In this document: positions 34,125 to 42,449 of the stretch, one piece after another | Layout of the letters: each line of letters starts with the position of its first letter | Numbering within the stretch: the stretch's first letter is position 1 | IMG/VR virus record: IMGVR_UViG_3300046524_000301 | Location: 1-64,000 of that record | DNA: 64,000 nt | Strand: one strand, 5' to 3' | DNA from: a virus | Translations under genes and position numbers: made by a program | The notes under the pieces: model-generated | Database searches by the model: none | What the model was told of the DNA's origin: nothing | Seen by the model: the letters and a program-made list of their open reading frames with translations, nothing else

Positions 34125-35288
34125 ATGAATAAACCTAATGACACAATTGATACAGATAGCCTTGCGGTGTCTGGCGATGCTTTGCACCAAATGCTTTCTA
34201 CGATTGACGTAGATGCACAGATTAAAGCTTTGAAAGCGGAAATTAAAGAAACCAAGTCCCCATCTAAAAAAGACGCAATCGTAAAGAAGATCAAATACCT
34301 TGCAGGTTTGCAGAAAGTGGATCTACGTCCTGAAACTGCCTACGTCATTCACAACGTTCCAGTTACTCCTCCGCTAGTACGTCCAAGTATTCCGATGGGC
34401 GGTAATCGTATTGAATTCGCTGACGTTAATACGCTTTACCGTGACCACATGCTTGTTAATAACGGCTTGAAAGGCAACGTAGACATATTGCCTCACGACA
34501 TGCTGATCAATGAACGTAAAGATGCCTACAACGGCCTTAAGGCTGTGTTCGGTCTTGGAGACGCAGTATCAGGTGGCGCTCGTGGAAAGGAGTTGAAGGG
34601 ATATATCCAGCAAATCGCTGGTGATACTGGCCCTAAAGGGGGTTTCTTCCATAACAAGCTACTGAAGAAGAAGCAAGACTTCTCTGGCCGTGCAACGATT
34701 TATGCTGAGCCTAATCTCGGCTTTAACGAAGTTGCTGCTCCGAAAGACATGCTTTGGACGATGTATGAATTTCATATTATTCGTGACCTGGTCCGTAACG
34801 GTTACGATATGATGGCTGCACGAAAAGCTGTTGCAAATCGTGATGTTGGTGCGACGAATAGCTTTAATAAAATGATCAAGCAGGTTCCGGTCATTCTTAA
34901 CCGTGCTCCGACTCTGATGAGAACGAACATTACTGCTCACTATCCTGTGCCTATTGAAGGTAAAACGCTTGGTATTAATCCATTGCACTTGCCCATGTAT
35001 GCAGGCGACTTTGACGGTGACGCCTTGACTTTGCACGTTCCTATGACCCCAGAAGCTGTTGAAGAAGCTAAGCAAAAGCTCCTACCACAACAGCACATTT
35101 ACGATTACCGTAAAGGTCAAGGTGCTTCGATGGTTGCTCCAGGTCACGAAGCAGTTATTGGATCTATGGCTTTGACTGAGCCAGATATGGATCAAGCTCC
35201 GAGAACATTCGCTTCTGAAGCTGAAGTACTGGCTGCGCTTGAGCGTGGCGAGATCAACGATAGAACGCCTATTAAAATCGGAAGCTAA
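34125..35288 (+). CDS. RNA polymerase beta' subunit, N-terminal half (split RpoC)
   Basis: 387 aa. Begins in register with RpoC about residue 165 (ALHQMLSTIDVDAQIKALKA), so the RpoC N-terminus with its zinc-binding domain is absent. Present in order: the lid/rudder region (VPVTPPLVRPSIPMGG), clamp helices (EFADVNTLYRDHMLVNNGLK), KKKQDFSGRATIYAEP, LNRAPTLMRTNI, and the catalytic D295-F-D297-G-D299 that binds the active-site magnesium. Stops at a position equal to RpoC about 550. The rest is in 42811-44637. Assembly of the two halves with beta should rebuild the catalytic core. Confidence 0.95.
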   Translation: MNKPNDTIDTDSLAVSGDALHQMLSTIDVDAQIKALKAEIKETKSPSKKDAIVKKIKYLAGLQKVDLRPETAYVIHNVPVTPPLVRPSIPMGGNRIEFADVNTLYRDHMLVNNGLKGNVDILPHDMLINERKDAYNGLKAVFGLGDAVSGGARGKELKGYIQQIAGDTGPKGGFFHNKLLKKKQDFSGRATIYAEPNLGFNEVAAPKDMLWTMYEFHIIRDLVRNGYDMMAARKAVANRDVGATNSFNKMIKQVPVILNRAPTLMRTNITAHYPVPIEGKTLGINPLHLPMYAGDFDGDALTLHVPMTPEAVEEAKQKLLPQQHIYDYRKGQGASMVAPGHEAVIGSMALTEPDMDQAPRTFASEAEVLAALERGEINDRTPIKIGS

Positions 35289-35326
35289 AAAAGAGGAGAT
35301 ACGCCCTGGAGGGGGACGTACTCCTC
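35284..35326 (-). terminator. Minus-strand terminator after 35398-36171
   Basis: On the minus strand GAGGAGTACG pairs with CGTA(T)CTCCTC (10 bp, one bulge), followed by TTTTTTAGC. It overlaps the end of the beta'-N gene on the other strand. Confidence 0.75.
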
Positions 35327-35332
35327 AACCTC

Positions 35333-35390
35333 CTCGGGCAGCGGAAGCGGAACTCGGGGCCGAATCCGCCTTGGTGAACCGCTGCCTGAG
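35333..35390 (-). other. GC-rich compound hairpin in the 3' region of 35398-36171
   Basis: GGCAGCGG/CCGCTGCC encloses GCGGA/TCCGC and TCGG/CCGA, a long GC-rich stack between the stop of 35398-36171 and its terminator. No open frame needed. Could stabilise the mRNA end or form a small RNA. Confidence 0.5.
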
Positions 35391-35397
35391 AGCCACC

Positions 35398-36171
35398 TTA
35401 ATTTTGGCCGAATGCTCTGTGAAGTTCCTTGTACAGGTTGTAAGCCTGCGTCACAGTCAGAACTTCCGATCGTTCTCCGAATTCGAAGAACATGTAAGCT
35501 TTCGGCTCAAAGTCCTGTCCGTCTTTGGCGACCACTTTCTTAGCAAGTTCACGCGCCGTCTTTCCAAAATGCGGGCTGTCAGGATCCAGCGCTGCCATGC
35601 CCTGAATGAACTCAAACTTTCCAAATTTCCTCTGAGCCTTCGGCGTGACTTTAAGGTTCGCATCTTGAGGTTGAACAGGCTGCGCCTCGGTCGATACGGT
35701 AACTTCCTTCTCGGGCTCGGCACCATCGACTTTCTCCAACGGAAGAGCTTGCTGGGTTTCGACGAGGGCCAAAGCAGGTTTTACTCTCGTCATGCGACGG
35801 ATTGCCTTCTGGGCTTTCACGTCATTAGGTGCGATCTTTCGAGCGACCTTGTGCGTCAGCTTTCGAGGTTTGTACTCGACGTCTTCGTTGATGAAATACA
35901 GCTTGTGACCTCCGCCCCCAGCGCTGATCTCTGCACGGATAAATCCATTGTCTTTCAGATGAAGCAAAGCGTTGTCAATCGCCTGTTCTTTGATGTCGGA
36001 CTTATCATGAACAAGCCCGGTGCAAAGATCCGAACGGGACAAACCACCGCCGTACTTCTGAAGCAACTGATACACGGCGTGAGAGTTCGTTACGTATTCA
36101 AGCGATTCCACATTGACCACCTTCGGCTTGCGAGCCTTCATAACTTGTTGCTTGGCAATAGAGGTTGACAT
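35398..36171 (-). CDS. Putative winged-helix DNA-binding protein
   Basis: 257 aa. Residues about 25-90 look like a winged helix (YVTNSHAVYQLLQKYGG, LSRSDLC, AIDNALLHLKDNGFIR, KLYFINED). A basic linker and a second globular part follow. Role unknown; possibly a transcription factor. Ribosome site AAGGACC; promoter motif at 36238-36246. Codons somewhat GC-rich. Confidence 0.6.
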   Translation of the reverse strand: MSTSIAKQQVMKARKPKVVNVESLEYVTNSHAVYQLLQKYGGGLSRSDLCTGLVHDKSDIKEQAIDNALLHLKDNGFIRAEISAGGGGHKLYFINEDVEYKPRKLTHKVARKIAPNDVKAQKAIRRMTRVKPALALVETQQALPLEKVDGAEPEKEVTVSTEAQPVQPQDANLKVTPKAQRKFGKFEFIQGMAALDPDSPHFGKTARELAKKVVAKDGQDFEPKAYMFFEFGERSEVLTVTQAYNLYKELHRAFGQN

Positions 36172-36237
36172 TATTGGTCCTTCGAAAAAGGTATAGTTAG
36201 AATAGCGTAAGGAATAAATCTATTTCCTTACAATTTT

Positions 36238-36246
36238 CTTATACCA
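36238..36246 (-). promoter_or_regulatory. Extended -10 promoter TGGTATAAG
   Basis: Minus-strand TTTGGTATAAG between the ligase stop and the 35398-36171 start (67 bp). Confidence 0.65.
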
Positions 36247-36256
36247 AATTTAAAGG

Positions 36257-37618
36257 TCAAAGATGGACTCGGTCAATTTCTCCGTCAGCGAATCCGTTAT
36301 ACACAGGGAATCTAATCTGGCCTCCGGGTACGCTTGGCGGATAAGCTCTAACCTGGATCAGTTTGCCGTCGAACATCTCTGGATGTTTACGTGCATTGAT
36401 TCGTGTTTCTCTGTCAAATCCCGTTCCAACCTTTCCAACCATTTTTCCTGAAGCATCGTATAGATACAAAGCTCCCATGCTGTCTTTAGGATTTCCCTTA
36501 ATATCGATTTCCTGCTGCTGACCTTGGGCTCTCAAATTATATGTCACATAGTTTTTAACTTTGTAACGTACTGATTCTGTTTCAGGCTGTGCATAGTCAG
36601 CCACAATCAAGCCTTCGCCTTTATCTCCTTTGATCTTATCGAGATACTTGTTGATGTTCTCGACACCGTGTTCTAGATGAGGTGCGAACATTACTTCGCT
36701 ATTTCCAAAGTCCTTCTCAAACTTTTTCAAATACTCAATCTTATCTTTATACGTAGCAAGATCGGGATTCTTGACATCGATAAGCACAGCTCTAACGGGG
36801 CCTTTCTCGGCTTGAGTTGCGATTGCACGAGGCGCAAGCGAATTCAGAATACCCGAAACAGTTGGGTGTGATTCTGTCTCAGACTTGGCCAGTCCGGTAT
36901 GAATCAATTCAACGGCAAACTGATTACCGACATAATCAGGCATTTGTTTTGCAAGATGAGGTAATTGAGATGAACGTTCTGGGTATCCGCCCTTAACACT
37001 CTCTCTACGTGAGTGAAATGTAAGAGAAGCGTCAGGCTGAACTGTCAAAATGAAATGAGCACCGTCCCATTTCTTTGATGCAACTGGATGTTCAAGCTTG
37101 GTCCAATCGCCTTCAACGTATTTGTGACGTTGGTAGTTTTCAGCTGAAGCTTGTTTTTGAATTTGACTCAGATATGGATTGACGCCTTCGACAAATAGCT
37201 GACTTCCAAGTGGACCGATTCCACGAAACGTTTGAATTTCAGCACGAATCTCTTCAGGCGTACGGCTATCGATAAGATTACCAATCGTTCCGTATTTCTC
37301 TTTTAGATGCCTTGCTTGTGCAAGCATCGTCGTAGCTGTGGATTCATCGAATCGGCCATAATGTCCTTTGACCAGGTTGTCACGAAGATTCTCCCAACCA
37401 GCTGATTCAACAGCTTCAGGTGAGTGGAACCCCTGTTCTGCCATATGTTTTGCAGCCATACCTGCTACAGAACGCTGAATAGGTCTAGAAAAAAGAGTCA
37501 CCGCTGTAAGCCATTTATACAGTTCCTTTTCATCGCCCTTAGACAAGTCAAAGCCAAGCCCCTCAGGGCTAGCTGGTTCCTTAAGTTCGGTTGCTACTTT
37601 TTCTAGGTACTTGTTCAT
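36257..37618 (-). CDS. ATP-dependent DNA ligase fused to a glycosylase-fold HhH domain, tagged MNKYLEKVA
   Basis: 453 aa. Residues 1-9 are the recurring tag MNKYLEKVA. Residues about 28-145 resemble an EndoIII/HhH-GPD domain (TLFSRPIQRSVAG, FRGIGPLGS helix-hairpin-helix), but Leu replaces the catalytic Lys of EndoIII, so it is probably DNA-binding only. The ligase part follows: K183-W-D-G, motif III FAVELIH (234-240), motif IV GEGLIVA, motif V RYKVKNY, and a C-terminal OB-like domain. A second tag-like NPYLSQIQKQAS (147-158) joins the domains. Last gene of the coupled helicase/72-aa/ligase operon. Confidence 0.88.
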   Translation of the reverse strand: MNKYLEKVATELKEPASPEGLGFDLSKGDEKELYKWLTAVTLFSRPIQRSVAGMAAKHMAEQGFHSPEAVESAGWENLRDNLVKGHYGRFDESTATTMLAQARHLKEKYGTIGNLIDSRTPEEIRAEIQTFRGIGPLGSQLFVEGVNPYLSQIQKQASAENYQRHKYVEGDWTKLEHPVASKKWDGAHFILTVQPDASLTFHSRRESVKGGYPERSSQLPHLAKQMPDYVGNQFAVELIHTGLAKSETESHPTVSGILNSLAPRAIATQAEKGPVRAVLIDVKNPDLATYKDKIEYLKKFEKDFGNSEVMFAPHLEHGVENINKYLDKIKGDKGEGLIVADYAQPETESVRYKVKNYVTYNLRAQGQQQEIDIKGNPKDSMGALYLYDASGKMVGKVGTGFDRETRINARKHPEMFDGKLIQVRAYPPSVPGGQIRFPVYNGFADGEIDRVHL

Positions 37619-37836
37619 CAGTGATCTCTTTGTTTGATAGCTGCAACAGCAGCCTCAAATTTAGCCCTGTGTTGTTTTTCTTCTGGTAACGCAAACTTCA
37701 ACGCTGCGACGAGTTTCGGATTTCTGGCTTTCTTCAATTCTTCGGAGTACTTCTTCACATCATCGTTTTCGTCTTTTTCATTCTTCTCTGCCGTAGCTAG
37801 GTCAGAAGCAATTTTGGTTAGGTATTTATTAGTCAT
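37618..37836 (-). CDS. 72-aa protein with tag MTNKYLTKIA
   Basis: Begins with the recurring tag (MTNKYLTKIAS) and continues as a highly charged helix (NEKDENDDVKKYSEELKK). Overlaps the helicase by 8 bp and the ligase start by 1 bp, so it is tightly coupled to both. Function unknown; perhaps an adaptor or cargo-linked peptide. Confidence 0.75.
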   Translation of the reverse strand: MTNKYLTKIASDLATAEKNEKDENDDVKKYSEELKKARNPKLVAALKFALPEEKQHRAKFEAAVAAIKQRDH

Positions 37837-39286
37837 CTTTCTTCATCAAATCTTTAACTTCGTCAAACAGGTCCTGCTTCGTATCAGAATTCTCTGACAG
37901 ATACTTGTCGATACTGTACGGCGTCTTACCCCAAAGCGGCTTAGGATGTACGCTGTGAAAATGCTCAACTTCTACTTTGCGTTCTTCTTTGGGTAAATGG
38001 TCATGGCTTCCGAAACGAACTGCACGGCCAACTACTTGATTGATTTTGCTCTTGTTAAAGTGAGGCTCAAGAATTTGTACACGCTTGGTGCCTTTACTGT
38101 CAAGTCCTTCTGAACCAGACGAAGAGATCAACAGAATCTTCTTCTTACCGGAATTGTACTGCTTAACTAATTCATCCTTCTCTTTTCGTGACAACGAACC
38201 ATCATAAATAGCATGATCGATCTTTAATTCTTGCAGTCGTTTTGAATAATCCTTCAGACCTGCATCGAGATAGTTTGAATACACGAGAGCCTTGAAGTTC
38301 TTATCCGTCTTCAGACCGTCCTGGAGGCTCGCTACGGCCTTCTGGATCTTAGGTGAGTACTCACCCTTGCCATCAGCCTTGAGGTGCTTGTAGCCGTTGG
38401 AAACCTGTCTCACGCCTGTCGAGAAGGCATTGAGACTCGACTTTTCTTTCTTGTCCAACGGAAGGTTGTGACGAATCTTCATTCTGAGCAGGAACGGAAT
38501 TTTACCTTCAGTAAACTTGTAATACTTCAACTGTTCCGGGGACATTTCTACATCCACGTTCTTTTCAGTCTTGGAAGGGAAATGATCTTTAGCTTCAGGA
38601 TCATCCTTGCTATCGTAATAGCTCACATACCGCTGAAGCGCTTCTTTAAGTTCCTTACGACGGTCAAGTGTTTTAACAGCTTCAGGTTTAGCACCAAGAA
38701 GCCGTTCTTTAAACCCAGGCTTGACAATTTCGTCCTTAGTGTAACGCTCTTCCATCTTCTTAGAATCTTCAGGAAGAACATTGTCATTAGCAGCGATGTT
38801 AACGAGCGCTGAAATATCAGACAGCTTATTGTAGTTACCCGTAGCGGTAGCTAGAAGACGTCGATCCGCTCCGCTGATAATGTCACGAAGCTCTTTGGTA
38901 CGTTTAGTATTCGTATTGCGAAGTCTGTGAGCCTCGTCGGCAACTACGATCGAGTAATCGTTCTTGCGAAGATTATGAGCTTCGTTTACTGCCTTCTCGT
39001 AGCTCATGACGTCAAGCCTATTCTTGTCAAGGTTGATCTTGTGCTTGAGCAATTCCTTGTCAACGTTAGTAACAAGGCTCGCCGGGGCAATAACCAACGC
39101 TCGTTTCTTCGGATTTTCGTTCTGGTAATGTTCCACAGCTTTAAGGAACGTTTTTGTCTTGCCACTACCAAGGCTATGATGAAGGACAACGCCTTTCTCT
39201 TTTTCAAGATGTTCAAGTGCGTCAATCTGGTTTGGCCGAAGGTCGCTTTTCTGTTTCCGGGCTATTTTTTCTAGATACTTATTCAT
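37829..39286 (-). CDS. SF2 helicase (SNF2/DEAH type), tagged MNKYLEKIA
   Basis: 485 aa. Tag at residues 1-9. Then RPNQIDALEHLEKEKG (Q-motif-like), Walker A HSLGSGKT, DEAH box VVADEAHRLRN, LLATATGN (motif III) and motif VI QVVGRAVRFGSH. Expected role: ATP-driven DNA remodelling or unwinding. First gene of a three-gene unit in which every product carries the tag. Confidence 0.88.
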   Translation of the reverse strand: MNKYLEKIARKQKSDLRPNQIDALEHLEKEKGVVLHHSLGSGKTKTFLKAVEHYQNENPKKRALVIAPASLVTNVDKELLKHKINLDKNRLDVMSYEKAVNEAHNLRKNDYSIVVADEAHRLRNTNTKRTKELRDIISGADRRLLATATGNYNKLSDISALVNIAANDNVLPEDSKKMEERYTKDEIVKPGFKERLLGAKPEAVKTLDRRKELKEALQRYVSYYDSKDDPEAKDHFPSKTEKNVDVEMSPEQLKYYKFTEGKIPFLLRMKIRHNLPLDKKEKSSLNAFSTGVRQVSNGYKHLKADGKGEYSPKIQKAVASLQDGLKTDKNFKALVYSNYLDAGLKDYSKRLQELKIDHAIYDGSLSRKEKDELVKQYNSGKKKILLISSSGSEGLDSKGTKRVQILEPHFNKSKINQVVGRAVRFGSHDHLPKEERKVEVEHFHSVHPKPLWGKTPYSIDKYLSENSDTKQDLFDEVKDLMKKDD

Positions 39287-39303
39287 TTGCCTATATGCTA
39301 AAT

Positions 39304-39312
39304 TGGTATAAG
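39304..39312 (+). promoter_or_regulatory. Extended -10 promoter TGGTATAAG on the plus strand
   Basis: AAATTGGTATAAG, the only plus-strand copy of the decamer found in the window. It precedes a 27-codon open frame with a good ribosome site. Confidence 0.65.
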
Positions 39313-39337
39313 TAATGTACTAAACCTGGAGGTTATC

Positions 39338-39421
39338 ATGTCACTACTTCAAATTCTATTACATCATCCTATAGATGTAATAATAACGATTGCTATATTG
39401 GTATTAATATGCTGGAATTAA
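39338..39421 (+). CDS. 27-aa hydrophobic peptide (toxin-like or membrane regulator)
   Basis: ATG preceded by CTGGAGG 7 nt upstream and by the promoter at 39304-39312. The peptide MSLLQILLHHPIDVIITIAI continues LVLICWN: one hydrophobic span with a central HHP. Size and hydrophobicity recall TisB/ShoB-type type I toxins, but no homology is claimed. It lies between two minus-strand genes and its stop overlaps the end of 39418-40686. Confidence 0.6.
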   Translation: MSLLQILLHHPIDVIITIAILVLICWN

Positions 39422-40686
39422 TCCTTGAGAACATCGGTTAACGCCGACGATGTTCTTTTTAGATGAGCTGAAAGAGGGTTAACCCCTAGTTTGTAAGCTC
39501 TATTTTTTAACTGTGAAATACGACCTTCAGATTCCACTCCAGCTTTAATCGGTTTCTTGATAAATTGATTATTCAACATATCAACCACTTTCTTACCGTA
39601 CTTGTTATTAGCCACCTTTTTACTAGCCATAAGATTCTTGGCTGTATTTAAACTACCCGCAGCGGGGTCGATAGCAAAGCTTGCAACTGCGCCCGTCAAA
39701 CCTGGTTTTGCAGTAAGATGTCCCGGTACAAAATGCTTACCCTCTGGCTTTGCACCTTTCGTAATATTGGTTGCAATATTGGAAAGCAACGGATGGGTTT
39801 TGTCTTTCCATAACTTAGCCACATCATCGGCTTTACTCATAACATGGTCAAGTGAAGGTAGACCGAGATGTTTGCTGACATGGTTATGAACTGCTTGTAC
39901 CACAGGGTCTCTATGCAAATCGTATTTTTTTAGATCGTTGAACCGACCTTGCGTAAGCATTCTAACAGCTACTCGTTGACGAGGAGTTGCATGGGCAGTA
40001 AGTCCACCTACGGCACGACCTAGATCATGCATTGACTTATGAGCCACGGAGATATCTGGCAGAGTTGCGCCAAGTGCGGTACGCAGCGCTCTAGCCTTGA
40101 TGCTATTATCTACGACACCGCGAGCGCCCTGGGCAAACGAATTGGCCAGATAGCGTGACACACGACGTTTTCCCAAAGCCACATTTGTAGCTACATTTTG
40201 AAGTAAGTGAGTAGCGATTGCACCGCCGATAAACGATGCTTGCTTGTCCATACCTTCTTCTATTTTCTTAAGGTAAGGGTTCTGACTTTTACCCATTCCC
40301 GTAATGTTCCTGAAAATCCATGATTTTTCATTTTCTTTAGTCGGAGATTTCTTAAGCAGGAACTTCTGACCATCTTTGGTGAATATAACCAGCGAGGTTT
40401 CTGTACTGTGTGGAGCTACCATTGCTTTTCTAACCCAATCTAAATGAGTAACGCCAGCGCCATACTGACCAGTAGGGATAACCACTTTCTTGCTTAGCGC
40501 ATATGCTCTGTCATGAACAGGCTGTTCGTAGACTGCAATGATTTCACCTGGACCAGGCATGTCTTTGAGCGTTGCGAAGGAGTACGCCTTATCTCCATGA
40601 ACTAGTCGGAGATCGTAGTGCAGGCCCATTACATCAGCTTCGTGACGTTGCCGGGTGAAAAGGAATTCATCATTGGGTTGTAACAT
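39418..40686 (-). CDS. LigD-type 3'-phosphoesterase domain protein with internal tag
   Basis: 422 aa. Residues 1-130 match the LigD phosphoesterase (PE) domain: RH (15), LHYDLRL (His23), VHDRAY (His58), IPTGQYGAG (70-78), KFLLKKSP. PE domains trim 3' ends before end joining. A tag-like NPYLKKIE lies at residues 136-143, then a helical C-terminal part of about 270 residues of unknown type. Not fused to a ligase, unlike bacterial LigD; the ligase is encoded three genes away. Confidence 0.82.
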   Translation of the reverse strand: MLQPNDEFLFTRQRHEADVMGLHYDLRLVHGDKAYSFATLKDMPGPGEIIAVYEQPVHDRAYALSKKVVIPTGQYGAGVTHLDWVRKAMVAPHSTETSLVIFTKDGQKFLLKKSPTKENEKSWIFRNITGMGKSQNPYLKKIEEGMDKQASFIGGAIATHLLQNVATNVALGKRRVSRYLANSFAQGARGVVDNSIKARALRTALGATLPDISVAHKSMHDLGRAVGGLTAHATPRQRVAVRMLTQGRFNDLKKYDLHRDPVVQAVHNHVSKHLGLPSLDHVMSKADDVAKLWKDKTHPLLSNIATNITKGAKPEGKHFVPGHLTAKPGLTGAVASFAIDPAAGSLNTAKNLMASKKVANNKYGKKVVDMLNNQFIKKPIKAGVESEGRISQLKNRAYKLGVNPLSAHLKRTSSALTDVLKD

Positions 40687-40708
40687 TCTAAAGTGCCTTT
40701 GAAAAGCT

Positions 40709-40744
40709 AAAAAAAGCCTAGACGCATTATACCACGTCTAGACT
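40709..40744 (-). terminator. Terminator whose loop contains a promoter -10
   Basis: On the minus strand AGTCTAGACG pairs with CGTCTAGGCT (10 bp, one G-U), followed by TTTTTTTAGCT; the 10-nt loop is TGGTATAATG. It ends the 40755-41939 transcript. Confidence 0.85.
40726..40734 (-). promoter_or_regulatory. Extended -10 TGGTATAAT inside a terminator loop
   Basis: Perfect TGGTATAAT in the loop of the hairpin; would start transcription of the phosphoesterase gene (39418-40686) within the right arm. Confidence 0.6.
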
Positions 40745-40754
40745 ATTTTAAAAC

Positions 40755-41939
40755 TTAAGCTACAAAGCTCTGACGATACGAAGTCAGTTTTTCACGAATC
40801 GTTTCATCCGAAGAACTCAGAACAAAGAAAGCAAAATCTTCCTTCTGGGAAATGTGTTTCTCAAATGCCTTCTTAACGATACCTACTGCTTCCGGTTCCG
40901 TAACTCCGGTAACTTCGGTAATGAGATCGTCGTTGTACTTGGCACGAATCATTTTGAGTTCTTTGAAGTTTGTAGAATCGGAGATCATGGACTTATGCGT
41001 ATTCGGATTCCGTTCCTGCCAAAGCTTCATTTGATACTTACGGATGGTTTCAGGCAGAGTTTCGGGAGTATGTCTATGGTCAGCGTATTTCGTCTGGATA
41101 ATTTCGACGAGTTCCTTAAACAGCTTAGATCCATAATAATCAGCAGGGCCAATATAGTTATTGTCCTCGTCAATATCAAACGAAGACTTACTGATATATT
41201 TCGAACCCATGAACCATTGGGCTATCTCCATCCTCGATCTGAAGTATCCATAGCTTCCGTAGTTCTTAGTTGAAGCGCCAAGAAGCTTAGTGATAGTTTC
41301 CATATTGGTAGTGTTTACGATGTAACGCTTATATTCCTCGTCTTCATCTTTAAGGACGAATTGGGTACGCCCCATGTAGTCCACATCAAAACCAAACTTT
41401 CTAAGAAAATGCTGAACCACTTTAAGGAATTCGCCTTCAAACCCGTTGAGCATTGAAATGATATAGTTTTCTGGATAGCATCCCACTTCACGGAATTCAG
41501 GACCAAAATTGTGAATTACAACTTTCACCCCTTTGAACATAAATTCAATTCTGTTGTTGTCATGACTCATTCTAGCCGTAAGCGTATCAAGCTTAAAATG
41601 ATCGATAATCAAACTCATGAATTCTATGGTTTGTTGTTTTCCATAGCTATAATAAGAAACTTCAAGGGAAAATGTAATAGTTTCTACGTAGCTGACACCA
41701 GACGGATTATCTGTAAATCTATACAAAGGTCTGAGGTAAAATGAAAATCCAGATTCCTTAAAAGTCTTATTGATCTCCGAATGCATATCATTGCAAAGTT
41801 TTTCATAGTCCGCTTGAAATTTAGGAACGGGGACCCAGTGATTAACATTTGCAGCTAGAGGATTTACAGGAGCCGGAAGAACGGCTTTAGCAATTTCAGG
41901 CGCATCTTTATGCGTTGGTGCAGGTTTTCTAAAAGCCAT
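40755..41939 (-). CDS. Hypothetical protein
   Basis: 394 aa from the ATG giving MAFRKPAPTH; a TTG four codons upstream is possible. Pro-rich N-terminus, then a mixed globular sequence with aromatic-rich stretches (FYLRPLYRFTD, YGSYGYFRSRMEIAQWF). No family recognised. Single-gene unit between promoter 42014-42022 and the terminator at 40709-40744. Confidence 0.7.
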   Translation of the reverse strand: MAFRKPAPTHKDAPEIAKAVLPAPVNPLAANVNHWVPVPKFQADYEKLCNDMHSEINKTFKESGFSFYLRPLYRFTDNPSGVSYVETITFSLEVSYYSYGKQQTIEFMSLIIDHFKLDTLTARMSHDNNRIEFMFKGVKVVIHNFGPEFREVGCYPENYIISMLNGFEGEFLKVVQHFLRKFGFDVDYMGRTQFVLKDEDEEYKRYIVNTTNMETITKLLGASTKNYGSYGYFRSRMEIAQWFMGSKYISKSSFDIDEDNNYIGPADYYGSKLFKELVEIIQTKYADHRHTPETLPETIRKYQMKLWQERNPNTHKSMISDSTNFKELKMIRAKYNDDLITEVTGVTEPEAVGIVKKAFEKHISQKEDFAFFVLSSSDETIREKLTSYRQSFVA

Positions 41940-42013
41940 ACTATAATCCAATTACAGAAATGAAATTCCATTAACCTAAAAAAGTAAAAGAAAGGTAAAT
42001 GGGCTTTACATAC

Positions 42014-42022
42014 GTTATACCA
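42014..42022 (-). promoter_or_regulatory. Extended -10 promoter TGGTATAAC
   Basis: Minus-strand GTTGGTATAAC, 75 bp before 41939 and just after the terminator at 42042-42077. Confidence 0.6.
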
Positions 42023-42041
42023 ACAGATCCTCGATTTACTT

Positions 42042-42077
42042 AAAAAAACGGGCTGGAGATTATTAGTCTCACAGCCC
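42042..42077 (-). terminator. Rho-independent terminator after 42083-42424
   Basis: On the minus strand GGGCTG(T)GAGA pairs with TCTCCAGCCC (10 bp, one bulge), then GTTTTTTT. Confidence 0.85.
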
Positions 42078-42082
42078 TTTCC

Positions 42083-42424
42083 TCAGATACGAGTGTTTCT
42101 CAAATACTGAAACTGTGCAGACGGAAGGCTTTTATGCTTTACCTTCTCCTTGTAGTCTTTGAGAAGCCCGAGATCAGCCGGGTGAAAGCCCTTCATGGTC
42201 GAAAGCACCGGCGTGGTTTTCAGGTCACGCAAAAACGTTTCGTGAACCACGACGATCTGCGACGTGCCTGCACGGACACGTTCCTGGTTGTGGTAGCAGG
42301 AAGTAAGACGTCGTTCGACTTCGTTCTTCAACTTGATCTGATCCGTGCTGTAAACACAGCCGTCATCGATCCAGCCAAAGCCCGGTTGATACTCTTCAAT
42401 CTGAGTCCGATATACTGCATACAT
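42083..42424 (-). CDS. Hypothetical protein, distant paralogue of 42450-42716
   Basis: 113 aa. N-terminal pattern YRTQIEEYQPGFGWIDDGCV resembles WRIEMTEVEHGWGPRPDGYL of the upstream gene, suggesting duplication. No function known. GC-rich codons. Confidence 0.7.
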   Translation of the reverse strand: MYAVYRTQIEEYQPGFGWIDDGCVYSTDQIKLKNEVERRLTSCYHNQERVRAGTSQIVVVHETFLRDLKTTPVLSTMKGFHPADLGLLKDYKEKVKHKSLPSAQFQYLRNTRI

Positions 42425-42449
42425 AGCTCACCCCTATGTGTTACTGCGA

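Noticed and set aside
35239-36168. Long plus-strand open frame of 309 codons
   Set aside because: It is antisense to the well-supported 35398-36171 gene, has Arg/Leu/Ser-rich shadow composition and no ribosome site.
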